DNA of 64,000 nt from Malurus cyaneus samueli (taxonomy: Eukaryota; Chordata; Aves; Passeriformes; Maluridae). Shown piece by piece: positions 11,898-25,011 of this stretch; positions within the stretch are counted from its first letter, which is position 1, and every line of letters starts with the position of its first letter. Position numbers and translations under genes: made by a program. The DNA lies in the NCBI GenBank assembly GCA_009741485.1, contig CM019214.1:4388980-4452979 (forward strand). The letters run 5' to 3'. The notes below the pieces were generated by a model, which worked only from the letters and a program-made list of their open reading frames with translations, was not told the origin of the DNA and searched no databases.

Positions 11898-14300
11898 TAA
11901 CCAGTTGTGTAAGTGTAATTCAGCATACCAGTGTACAGTAATATTTTGGGGAAATGCCAACCGATAACTGTATGGAGCTTACTTTACATAATTCATTGTG
12001 TATATAAGACTTACATATAAGACATACTTACAAAAGGCTTTCCCAGAAGATGTTGTCAGAACATGTACAGATCACTTTGCAAATTAATTTCCTATTATTT
12101 GTTCCATTCTAGGGGATTCCTCCAGTTTCCTTTCTAAGCCCTTTAGAGATACTAAAGCAAAGATGATCATTTGGTTTTGTTATGACTTAAGTAAAGAAAA
12201 AAAAATTAACACATTTCTGCTATTCGTTAAAACTCAAAGATTTTTAGGGTGGCTGTCAAACCTTATTTTTTGCATTTTTAGATCTCTCTACTTATGTCCT
12301 AAACTGTGTTACTTACAAGAAACCAAAGCATTTTAGGATTTAACTGTATTTTGATTTGTGCCGTTGTAATGTATGCACTGGCATAGCACTTCACAGTTAT
12401 GTTCTTGCTTTTCTTGGTGATTATTGCAACTATGTAAGTCTACATTCAAAATGGAAGAAAGGCTTAAATTATTAATTTTTTATTAGCATTTTACACAGCT
12501 CCATGATGTGTGACTTGGCTCTTTGGACTAAATTAGAATATAAAACTAAAAGAGAGATTCATTTCTTTAAGGTCATGGAGCAGTGTGTGCCTAGAGAGCC
12601 ATAACACAGACTTCTGTAATGGCTTTTTGAGCAGAGCCTAATAAAGGCAGAAATTGCAGCGAGGCTCTTATGCCAAGAGCCTCCAGTTTGCTGAATATAA
12701 ATAGGCCTTCTACCTATTAAACTAGGCAGCAGAAATACTCAAGAAGTTTACTTTTTTTGAAAACAAAGGCTTTGTGTCTGTTTGGAACTGGTTCCTTGTG
12801 GTTTTGCAAGTCAGTGGGTCTCCATGTCTGAGGGCTGTTCAAAATGCAAGATGTAACATCTCTGAAAAAGCTGCCTTCAAGCTCTTTGGGACTATATTGG
12901 CTTTATTTATTTATCAGAGACTTGCTTATTGATTACAAGGAAATGAAGAAAAATTAAGCTACTTGCTGCAACAGTGCAGTTAACGTACTGCAGAGTGGAG
13001 TGGTTTACTTTTCCTCTTTTCCACAAGGCTCTTTGCCCTTCTGGTTTAGTTACATTATTTTAATTTTCTGTATTGTGAAATTAAAAGACAGCATTGCTTT
13101 AACAGTCAGTGGTATTCTTATGGAATGCTTTATAAGTCTGTAGGAGGGTAGAAGCCCAGAGCAATGCTGATTTTGATGGTTATTTAACTCAGAAAATTGG
13201 TTTTAGTGCGTAAATCCTTCAGGGGTGTACACCCCTTATCACAAGCTGGGTTTGAAGAAAGAAGAACTTAGTATGATGATTTATGGAACATAACCACTTT
13301 TCATAGAGCTTGGGAAAGCTGCCATGCTGAAATCCATTTAGAACAGCTCTTCCACATTCCTGCTCATTATAAATAATTATGAAACAGGTCCATCAGGTGC
13401 CGTTTTAAAATATCAGCATCTGCCGTCAAAAGCGTTTACAGTAATTTAACACTTCATGATGTTTAAATGATTGAATGTGCAACAGAAATAATTTCATTCA
13501 TAGTCACTCACACAGAATTGCAGTAGAAACAGTGCACAATGAAACTGGAAAAAAAAAAGTTGTGAAGTACTGAAGGGAGAAATAAAATCTTTATCTGATA
13601 CCCAAAAAATGACAGCATGCTCCTATCTGGTAATTTCCATGTGTTACAGTATTTCTACTCCATGCTTGGAGTCAAGATGAACAAATAAAACTTTATTTGA
13701 AAGTAACTAACTTCTATGAAATGCTTATTTTAGAGAAAATACTTCTTTAAAAGAAACTTGTTCCCTTTGATCAGTGATTTAATGATAGCTGATTGTAATT
13801 TGATAACCTGTATTAGAGAAGTGGAATCACAAGTATAATTTTCTGGGTTTAATATGGTTTAATGTTATTCTTATTTCAGTCAGAAACTGGGCAACAGTGG
13901 TGCAGCCACAGGGAAGGGTTTTTTTTTAAGCCAGTCAGCTCTGAAATAATCTCTTTCCTTCCTCCTGCACTATTCCTCTCTATTATTCCACAGTGAAATG
14001 GTTTAGAGTGCTTACCTGGTTGATAAATATTTATTCCACTTTTAGTTTGGGTTTTATTTTACATTGGTTTTATTATGGCTTAACTTTAGAATCTCCACTT
14101 TATGAACTGAGATAAAGGTGCTAGTGCATTCTCAAAGCAAAGAGTTAGGATAATAAAATGTTTGAAAAGTAAGAATTGCAAAAACTATTGTGGCTTCATT
14201 CCTTAAGGTTTAAAGATAAAAAAAACTGTTGTAAAACTGCATGCAGACTTAAAAAATTCTCAGGCTGTGAGTTTACTTCTTACAAAGAAAAGTACTTACT

Positions 14301-14333
14301 CATTCTGAGTAAGAATGTTTCTTACTCAGAATG
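14301..14333. repeat. Perfect hairpin, 15-bp arms, 3-base loop
   Basis: 'cattctgagtaagaa' (14,301-14,315) is followed after a 3-base loop by its exact reverse complement 'ttcttactcagaatg' (14,319-14,333). Such near-touching inverted repeats commonly arise by template switching during replication. No flanking terminator or RNA-gene features are seen. Confidence 0.9.
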
Positions 14334-15681
14334 AAAGCTGTAGATTAAGAGTATCTTTTTTTTTTACTTTTCCTGTTGCAGGAGGTGCTTACTAACATCC
14401 ACTTTGAAGTCAATGCATGACTTGTTTACTACCAATTTCTTGGATCATAGGGACAAACTGTCCTGAACAGAGTGATTTATCAGTCTTTATTTTTCCTCTT
14501 AAATATATTTTAGCAGGTACTTGCTAGAATATAATCAGAACTGTTGGCCATTATATCACTACATAGTGCATAGAATAATAATAGAAATGTTTTGATATTT
14601 CCATTGATTTTAATGCTTTATGCATGTTGGCAATATGCTGCAATTTCTGTGTTTTATATCAGTGCAGTTATTTTGTAGATTCACAGATTGTGTGGCCAAA
14701 CTGAAACGTTGTGTTAGCATGGTCTGACTTCGTGTATGTTATAAATAAAAAAAATAAAAAAAAACTTTATTTGTTAACTTACTGGTAAACTCAGCCTTGA
14801 CTGGATCTGTTGCTTGAGTTTAAGGAGGTATAAACCTGTAACTGGTCTAGGTATTACTAGAAAACTGGATGATTAATTTTTCAATGCTTCATTTTCTCAA
14901 AACATTTTTCAGAATTAAACTAGATGCTGTCCAAATTATGAATGAATTTTAATGTTTCTAAGGAGCATTATCAGTATACTGTCAGGTACACATTATCTGC
15001 TCAGGAATTATTTAATAGTGTTCATCAATATAAACCCTGATTGCTCATGTAAGAGGGAAATTACAATTCCCCAATTATTATCTTATTACTCTTAAATTCT
15101 TCTGAAGTATTTTGGGTACTGCTGTGATTCTTTTGGCTGCCTCTGTTTATTGTGCTCTTACCCCCTGGTTATACCAATCCTTTTTGTTCTGTTGGTGTTT
15201 AATGCTCCCTGATCAGCAGTTTTAGATAAGATCTTTAGGGGTAGCTGATAGCAATCAGCCTCTGGCTGCTCTTTTGGAACTGACAGAAGGAAAAGCCTGC
15301 AGCAGAGGTTGGCACCAGTTAACCCACACCATTTCCCAGATGTTCTCTGGAATGTGAGCCCTGTTTGAGCTCTGTGTTTGAGCCCTGTACCTGTAGCATT
15401 GTTTGTTTATTTAATTACTCTGCCTGGAGTAGTCAATTCTAAAACCAAACACCTGGAACTTTTCAAGCATATCTTCTAACAACTTTTGTTTTGGTTTTGT
15501 TCCTCCCCCAAAATGCTAATAGAAGTTTGTATTTAAGTTGTTTTGGCTTCAAAAATACATTTTGTTCTAAAAAGCATAGGCCAAGGCCTGGCATGACATA
15601 ACCTCTTTAGCAATTAATAATAAAATGTGATGAAAATACGTAAAACTGCTTCAAAAGAAGCAAAATAACAGTAAAACTGCT

Positions 15682-15767
15682 GGGAAGCTTGACTTTGGGC
15701 TAAAATATGTGTAATTAGTAATTAGGGAAGCTTGACTTTGGGCTAAAATATGTGTAACTAGAAACTA
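15682..15767 (+). repeat. Two-copy tandem repeat, 43-bp unit
   Basis: The unit beginning 'gggaagcttgactttgggct' occurs at 15,682-15,724 and again at 15,725-15,767, differing only near the end of the unit ('aattag' against 'aactag'). Confidence 0.9.
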
Positions 15768-15856
15768 GGTCTTTAAAAGGTTTTAGGATAAGGAAAGATT
15801 CTTTCAAATCTGAGTTGGAATAGATAGATTTCTGCTAGTGAGTTACAGTCTCCCAG

Positions 15857-15957
15857 AAAAAAAAAAAAAAAAAAAGCAAAAAATAAAAAAAAAAATAAAA
15901 CCCCAAACAAGCAACAACAAAAAAAAAAACCCACAAAAAAAAAACCAAACAAAAAAA
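15857..15957 (+). repeat. A-rich low-complexity tract
   Basis: About 100 bases of A runs broken by isolated C or G (aaaac, aaagc, aaaacc). The reverse strand gives phenylalanine/leucine-rich open frames that are artefacts of this composition. Confidence 0.9.
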
Positions 15958-17702
15958 GCACACATAGTAGGGAGTGGTACAGCTGCTGCGAGGGAGAAGT
16001 GTGTTAAGTAGCCATTCAGGTGAAAATTGGACAAATGTATATTCAGTTGGTGAATCTGAAGTTTATGTAATTTATTTCATTTTAGAGAGGGATAATTTAA
16101 GAAAATGTAATTATACTTGTATTTAATATAAGGGATATATTAATGGTGGAATTAGCAGTTTACCATCTCTTTCCAGGAATTTTTCTAAGTTCTACATTGT
16201 TTTGGTTTATTTTTTTTCTTTTGTTTCTTTTTGTTTTGTTTTTGTTTTGTTTTTAATTTTTATGCTTAGCCCCTACTCCTTATTTAAAAATCATCCTGTT
16301 TATTAAAATATTCACCAACGAATGTTTAGATTTAACCCAGTTAATTTTTGTGTTGCTTTATAGTCCTATCTAAACATATGTTTAGTTGATGTACTATTAG
16401 GTGTTAAATATGTATATGTATGCTATATATGCAAAAGCTCATTTACATTTTAGTGTGATGCTTTATCAGACTTTCTAAGAATAGTCAGACATGACACAAT
16501 ATTTTTATCATTATTTTGGCCAGGTTATTGCATGGACACATTTCCCCATAAATGAATAATTAAAAACCAAGGGAGTGGAGTTCATAGAAAAAAACCTATA
16601 GCCTATATTAAAATTGTATATCTCAAAAAATAGCCAGAATTAACTTTAATGTAAAAAGGAGGGGAGGAACAGAGCATTTAGGACTTGATTTTTCATTGAA
16701 CTGTGTTACCTGTAATTTCAGTTAAATGTGTCATTATAAAGGTTTCATTGAATTCCTCACGTTCTGTTGTAGTCAGTTGGGTATTTTGCTTCCTTTGCAT
16801 TGCTCAGAACCTCACTTTCTGAGGGTGATAAACTTTTCTGCATTTTTAGATGATATTTCTTCAGGTTATCTATGTTCTGTTTTGTTCCTGTGCTAACATC
16901 ATCCTTGATCTGGATGTTTTTTGCTCTGGCTTCTTTCACCCCACGATATATTTATAAGGAACACTCAGAGAGCTGCTCTAAGTCTTTCTTTGACTAGATT
17001 CCCAATGGGGTTTTGTTCTTCTTTTCACTTTTTTACTCTTCCAGTTCTGGTTTGTCATTCTTGGACATGTCTGATCAGAAGACAGGATTCCAAATCAAAT
17101 CTTGTTAATGCCTTGTAGAATAAAATCCATATTATGTTTCTTGAAGATGAATTTGGTTGATCTTTCAAAATTGATATTTGGATGAAAAAAAAATAACAAG
17201 TCTTACATTTCAAGGCTTTGATCTCTCTGTTCCTTGAATGCTCAGATATATTAAATATTTTCAGGAAGTGCTGTTATACATAATACCATATATATTTGAC
17301 ATACTTGCAGCTATTCTGAAGTTTGACAAGCATAATTTTGCAATTTTTAGTGATTGTGACAGGCTTTGGTTCTGATCTAGTGTGCTATGTCTGCATTTGC
17401 TGAACAATAGCTGGACTTAACATTACCAAAAGGACCTGGGCTTTATTTAGACTGGCATTCCTATGTCATCTGAAGGGTGGTTAACTTCAGCATGTCCCAA
17501 AATTTGTATCAGCTCTAAAAACTCTTAAAAAGATTAAATTACCATTTCTTAACCTTTCATCCTTGAATTCAGAGAAATTCAACAAGTCTGTGCCATAGCA
17601 CTCATTCACAAACTATTACGATGCTTGTTTAGGTCCCAAGTGTATTGTGGTGGACTGGAGATCAGTGCATTTAAACCATTAAAAGCACAGTTTTTTAACT
17701 AT

Positions 17703-17739
17703 CTTTATTAAATAACTCTGTCAGAGTTATTTAATAAAG
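17703..17739. repeat. Perfect hairpin, 18-bp arms, 1-base loop
   Basis: 'ctttattaaataactctg' (17,703-17,720) and its exact reverse complement (17,722-17,739) flank a single T. This is an almost perfect 37-bp palindrome, AT-rich and liable to extrude a cruciform. It is too short to be a miRNA precursor and there are no obvious flanking target-site duplications. Confidence 0.92.
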
Positions 17740-20700
17740 CCAATGTGAAAAAGTTGTGACTCTTTCTAAATTACTCCTATACTGCTATTGTCATAAAACA
17801 TTCTAGGAATTAACTGAGTCTGAGAGCTGAAATTTTACGATCCATTTGTTTCTGTGAAGGCAATTAATAATTCTGAATTGAGAAAAGTGTGACCTTTTAA
17901 TAATGAAGTCAGAAACATGTCTTATAAAGAAGTTGGTACTGTAATTTTGATTTCAGGTATCCCAGGTAGGCCCTTCCTTCATAATTTGCCTTTCTGCTAC
18001 AATAATAAGAAGTATTTCCTTTTTCAGGGCACACAGTAAAGCACTACAATGCTGCTCTGATGCTGACCACTAGATTGTAATTGTTGTAACCTTTCAACAC
18101 TTATGGTTTTCCTTTTAAATATTAAATAAGTTTAATGTGTTGCACATTTGAAATTTGCTATATTTATTTCAACATTGTTACACACATAATCTACCATTTG
18201 CGCCCCAGTCACATCTGACTGCTTTTGCTGCATATTTACAGCTATCCCATCTTGCAGACAACTTTTGAAATTTTATAGATATGACAACCTCAAATCCTTT
18301 CTGATTCCACCAAGCTGTAGCCCATTTTCACTTTGGGGTCTCCTGTGTGGGGTCTTCCACACCCATCAGTGTCACACACACTTTTGTTCAATCAGTTATG
18401 CTGAGGCTTGCATTGGCTGGAAAAGGCAAGACACCTTCATTCTGCTGCCTGTTTAAATAAGAGTCACCAAAATGTTGATTTCTTAGTCTTTACAGTGTGT
18501 ATTACTTACCAGACATCCTGCTTTGCCCTTGATTTCTTCCTCTACTTCTCCAACATTAGCCATGTACAAAATCGTTGAAATGTGAATGGAAGCTTGCATT
18601 TATGCAAAACGTGAGCAGATGTTTCCAGCTGAAAAAGTATTAAATGCCTCAGAGAATGGGCTTAAGAAGTTCTCTTCCTCAGATAATCGAATTTAAGGGT
18701 TTTTCTCCCTTCAATTACATAACAGATGTCTATAAATGACTTCCTGGAAAATGGAAAGTGTATAGGTAGTAACCCTTCAGTCAAAGCTTGCATCTTTAAA
18801 CAGGATTGTCATGACTCATGACACATTTTAGAGAGGTTTTCCTCATGATCAGCCTTGGGAGAAAGATCAGCACATTAATCTATTTTCTGAATTCTTGGTA
18901 AAATAATCCCTCAAAAGTTAAAAATCTGTCCCACGCAACATTTACAAGATTTCTGCTAACCTATTTCTTCAGCATTTCAATGTAGGAATGATCATGATTT
19001 ATATAAATTCCTAACACTTGAGTCTCAACTTTTTCAGGTGTATATATATTTTTTTTTAAGATATGCTTTTAAAGTGGAAATAGCCTTTTTGCATCTGCTA
19101 CAGTTAACATTCTTAAAGACCTCATTTGTCATTTTCTGTACTGCTTGTGTGTCATACATATAGAAGCCAATGTTATCTAGGAAATTGGTCTTCATTTAGA
19201 TGTAGGAGCAACAAATGCAGTGAGAAAATTCAAGATGTGTAGACTCATAAGACTCATCAAGAAATCTCTTCTTTGAATTTAAAACTGACACATCAAATCA
19301 ATTTGTACACATTAATTTCTGACAGTGTTTTTTGGTTTGTTTGTTTGTTTGTTTTTTTGTTAAATATTCTGTATGTAATCAAATCTTAATAGCTATGAAT
19401 TTTCCCAGTCTCTCATAATGCTATTGAAAGTTTCTCTGATTTGTTTTTTTAGCTTCAATCAAAATTGCATGCCCCATGGAAGCATGGTCTACTGAATAGT
19501 AAAAATATTGCAATGTATCTGCAAACAGTACTCTGGCCTAAATTAGTGGAAAACAGGATTTATTGTTGAAAGTACTATTATAAACAACAAATTTTGTGTT
19601 TTTATAACGATATCTAGAAGTAATTTTACACCTAAAGGTGACCTCAATTTAGGAATTTTAATGCATAGAACTTTAGCTTTGTTCCTTAAACCTTTTGCTG
19701 CATTTTTTTAAATAAATCAAAACAAAGTCAAGAACAGCTTAGTTTTTATTTACAGCCAGATTAATCCACCTTGTACACTTTGTTGTTTAGGTTTTAATCC
19801 TTTTTCCATTTTGCTTTTCTCAGGTTTCATAGAAAAACATTTGTCCATAAGGTTCTAGAGGGAAAAAGAGCAAGCTACCTGTAGAACATTCAGCATTCTG
19901 TTGTGTTAGTTTGGGAAGGAATTAACCTCAGGTTAAAAGCTTTCCTCGATGTCAGAAATTGCACATTTCAGATGGGAATAAAAGGAAGGTGTAAATGCAC
20001 CATAGAAGCAGAATCCCTGTACTTTTCAGTAGTGTCTCAGAAGAATTACGTGTTTCCCAATGTTTTTTTGATTGCACTTGAAGAAATATTGCCTTCTCTT
20101 ATCAAGTATGGAATCACCCACCCAGTATGCACATGGCTCTCTTTATTCTCAAAATTGGCTGTTTAGATTTTGATGGCCCTTTTCCATTTATATCATTCCC
20201 TTATATCATTTTATCTTTATGAAGAATTTTACAATTAAATAAAAGTAATGAATTTTGTCTCCATACGAAGTTATAAAATCTTCCATTACTGGATTTCAGT
20301 CTCTAATTTTTTTTTCTTTCATAGTTACCTGTGCAATTTTTTCTAGACTAAATATTTATAAAAGTAAAATGGAAAATGTACACTATTTTGAAATATTGTC
20401 CCATTTGCTGTCTCATATGTTCGCCTGTTTGAAAATATCTCAAAGACTTCTAGCAAAATTACTGTTTCTGGGACTGCTAATGTTACCATTTTCAAATACT
20501 ATTCCTGATTCAGAAGTCCCTTTTTCTGTCTTCATTTTCAGGGTGCATTGATAGGACCTAGGTGACAGGGTGTGTTTTAATTTTCATTCTTCTGGCCCTT
20601 CCCCACTCACTCCCCTCCAACTTCATTTCCAGATTTTGAAAAATCAAACTGCAGCTTTCAGCAGTGTGTATCCATTTTCTGAGTATATTAACTGTTGGCT

Positions 20701-23700
20701 TTTATTTGTTATGTCAGCAAATTGATGAGAGCCATGCTCACTCCTATTCAATGACAAAAATATTAGTATAAAATACATATGATAAAAATGTTAACATAGA
20801 ACTCCAAATATTTAAAACCAGTGTTTTATTCTGTTGCCTTTTTGACTTCACTTCTTTTTATCTCTATCTTTGTTCCTAACAGCAAACTTATTTTAGATAT
20901 AGCTTAAAGTGCAAAGGTTGCGGTGTCACTAAATCAATGTTGAATATTGTAAGGAACTTGAGAAAAAATAAGCAACCCCTTTACTGTTCAGCAGAGGTAT
21001 TAAGTCTGATTTTGCAGGTTTAAAAACCAGAGATAGTGTCAAGTTCACTTAACCAGGAGAGTACTGGCAAATTAGTCCAAGGCTTCTTCACATTCCTGCA
21101 GCAAATCAGAGCAGACATTCAGACAGATTAAAGGTATTCTCTGCCACCAAATATTTTAATACCAGATACACTTGAATTCTGCAGGACTTTAATCCCACAA
21201 ATCCTGACCTCTCTCTGTAATTCTAAAAGGCAAACACAAATGTGTTAATCTTTTGAAGATATTTTCTTCATGCTGCTGTTGTGACCTTATTCAATACAGT
21301 CTATAAAGGTCAGCATTTTGAATGTATTCTGTAGATCTCAACCATGAGGTTTAAAACATTTACTTTCTTAAAGAAATCCCTGTTTAAAAACTAACAACAT
21401 TTTCCTCCGGGAGTTTCATAGTGATTTAAGTTTATGGGTATTCATATCTACAAAGAAGTAGAAAAAAACAGTGCCACAATCTGTGTAAGTCACCACTGGA
21501 CTGTCTTCCAGGCTTCCACTCTCACTTAATTGTCTGTATGTAATTTGTGCCTTTTGCTAGCAGTTGATTTTGTAAAATATGAATTTTATTCAGCAAAATA
21601 GTATACTGTGATTACTATGCTTATTCATGTAAGCCATTGAATAATCTTAGAAAAATTTTGACCTTTGCTTTAACTTTGTTTTCAAAATAAAGTTTTTTAA
21701 TCATCTGTTTTAATTTCCACATTTCAGTATTTACAGTTCTGCAGTATTTCATACATTGATTTTTGTCTGTCTGCAAGTCCAGGGCTATTCCTTGAGATTA
21801 CTTGCAAAGATTGCTCTCATTTCTAAGTTAACATGCAGTCTGCTGGTGGAGTGTAAAACAGGGCAGAAAATAATTGCATGTTTTAAAAAAGAAGCAAAAA
21901 AGGTCAGTAATTGTGAGTAGACACTGCAGTTACTGGCTGGCTTTTTAGAGATTGTAAAGTTTATTGCTTTGAGGTCTTAGTGACAGCAGTGAGTGTCAGT
22001 AGAGTAAACCATTACTACTTCCATTGTTCCTGCTATTATCACACCATCAATATAAACATGGATTGTACGAAAATGTCATTTTGAGACCGAGTGGAAACTG
22101 AGGGAGAGGTCTGTATAGATTTAAGCAAAACATCTTATAATCTTTGCCTGATAATCTTGTTTGTTTCTTGGTGTTTGAATAAGAATGAACTATGTATAGT
22201 GTCATATTTCACAGTCAGGGAATTTAGTCACCAGTAAGAGAAACTAAGACAAGTTTCATGAATCTGTCATGACTTAATGTCTATAGACAGACTTGTTAAA
22301 TGGTCAAAAATATGCATTTGGAGTACAAACTGAAAAAAAAAAAATACAAAGTTTAAAACTTCCCCCCTCTTTTTCTTTCTTTTTTCTTTTTTTTCTCGTT
22401 ACCCTTATGTTTGGGGGCAATGTTGAAGATATTTTTACTTAAGTTTCTAATGCATCCATTTGGGAATGAAAAATTAGTTGTTTTTTACTTGTTTCTCTTG
22501 CTATTTAAGACTAAGCAGTTTCATTTTTACTAGTACAGTCTCATGCACTTTCACACAGTTTCAATGGCAAATTTAGGTTCATCAAAATCAAAATGTGATT
22601 TTATGGGTTTTATGGAAGCTCTTTCAAAATGTTTTGGTGAGCCCTGTCAGACAGATTGCCACAGATTTTTGAACATGCTTTGAAAAGTTCACCCTTGTCC
22701 TTGAGGCTGAAAGGTAAAATAAATAAAAGTTACATGTGAGATGTGGCTGTGCTTTTAAAAATGTTTCTACTCTACCTTTATCTAGGATACTGTGGCTGAG
22801 GCTTGTGCCACACTAGGAGTGGCCATATGAATGTGAAAATACCTCTTATAATGAGTTTGCCTTATAAAAAGGCAAGATTTTTGTATCAGATTTTTGTCTT
22901 ATCTCAGCAATCTGAGAGCTTTTGCCTTCTAAACAGATGCATTTGGAAATATCAGTAGAGTGTTTTTCAGAAACTGTAATAATAAGTATAAATGTTGCAT
23001 TATTATCACTTTAAAGCCTTTAAAAAATACCCAATTCCCCAATTTGATTGAAGAAATAACAACAATATCATTTATCAGGAAAAAAAAAAAAAAAACAGTG
23101 TAATCTCTGAAAATTCAAATCAGCTTCTGAATTTCAGTCTCAAATTTGTTGTGGAAGGGAGGAATTTTTTTTTTTTTTTTTTTTTTTATTTTAGCACAGT
23201 TTTAAAATCTCATTCAGGATAACAGCAGCTAATATTAATACACTGGGATTTTGTGTATTGTAATAGAAGCAAACAGCATTAGGTGATGTATAGGATTTAG
23301 AAGTTAGTTTTCTGTGTTTTCTACTTCATGCTTCTGTGAAAATCCTACCTCCTTCTGCTGAGGACAAAAGATTTCTTGTATTTTGTAGGGCTGAGGTCTT
23401 ATCTTGCTTCTCAGTACTATGTAAGATGAAGTGTGTTTCAGAATTTGTCTCTCAATCTAAAGAAACCAGATCAGCAATTTATGTACAGAAATATAATCTT
23501 TCTAGCAGTGCAGCAGGCATTTAAGCTCTCCTCTTTCAAAATTACTTTGCTACTAGTTTGATAGAAAGAGTGAGTGGAATCAGCATAAATAGTGTCTGAA
23601 CTATTATTTGGTCAGAGCTTGGCGAAATCAGAATATTATTTAAAAGGAACAGTTATAAGTAGCCATGCATTTGAAAATTGGATGGAACATTTTCATAAAC

Positions 23701-24971
23701 ACTTATAACTTGTGCTCTGTGTGTGGCTTTATATATATAATGCCCCACTGTGTAGCAAAATGCTGAATTTTGTGTTGTTAGAACTGTATTTTTTGGTATA
23801 GAACTTACTTAAGTTTTTTCATCTTCCTCATTTTCACTCATGCCTTAAAAAAATTTCTTTGCACCAGAACTTGGAATATTGGCAGGGATTTGTTCATTGA
23901 CCAAACACATGGATGCAATAATCAAACCACTTGAGAACTGCAAGGCTTGTAAAAATAAGCAGGTGGATCACTTTTTGAAGAGTTGGACATATTTACTTAC
24001 TTTTGACACTGATAGAAAATAATTAGTTTGAGAACACTTCAGGTTTATTGTTGTCATCCTTAACAAATGATCAACCTTGTAGTTATGTTTGTCAGAAAAC
24101 AAAGAATATCTGCTAGTAAAAATCAAGCTGTAGTGAGCTTCTATCAGGCAAATTGCTTCCCAAATTAAACCTGTAATAATCCTTAAAAGGCAATTGCACT
24201 TAACTAGAGGTGATTTGGGTTGGTTTTTTTTTTCATGGTTTTAATATTCTGGGGTGAATTCAGATTCTTTCTGCCCTTTTGGTACTTGTTAGCAAGCAAC
24301 TTATTTTCTAGATAAACAGTATCTTCTTGCACATTAAAATTCATGGTCAAAATTGAGTTCTTATGGTGTCTCTTTAGACAAAGAAAGCCTTTTTGGCCCA
24401 TATATCAAAATAAGTGTTTTGTTTTATTTCTTTGTATTTTGAATTTGACTGGAGACCTTCCCTGGACCTTCCCTTATTTCTTTGATGATAAAGGATGCTT
24501 AAAAACCACGTGTCTTAATAAGTAATGTCATGGATCACAAAGGGAATCGAGAAGTAGTTCTCTGAACAATATGCTTCATGTGGCACATTTCAGTTTGAGT
24601 CACTATTTCTTTTGGAAAATATTAATCTGTCAATTTGTATGGAAAAGGTTTCCTCTCAATAACTGGAACACGCATGTATGAAACTTTTAGAATACTTCTG
24701 TGTAACTGAGTCTTATTAAAGATAAGATCTGGTTTCCAGATCTTTCCAAAGCCTTTTGGATACTTTATTGATAAACATGTTAATAATATAATTTCTGCTG
24801 ACCTTAAAATGCTTCCCATGTTAAACTCTGCTTTGACTGTAGTCTAATTTTTTTTTCATTAGTATTATTGTTTACAATCCTACGCTGGATAGTCTTTGTC
24901 AAGAAAACTGATGAAAATATTCTGAATGTCTTGTCTTTGAGTTGAATTTCAGAAGATAAATTGGTCTGGAG

Positions 24972-25011
24972 AAAAAAAAAAAAAACAAAAAAAAAAAAAA
25001 AAAAAAAAAAA
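24972..25011 (+). repeat. A-rich tract
   Basis: Thirteen A, one C, then 25 or so A. It has no recognisable retrotransposon body upstream. Confidence 0.9.

Noticed and set aside
15773..16034. Phenylalanine-rich minus-strand frames resembling a membrane segment
   Set aside because: Direct translation of the complement of the A-rich tract at 15,857-15,957.
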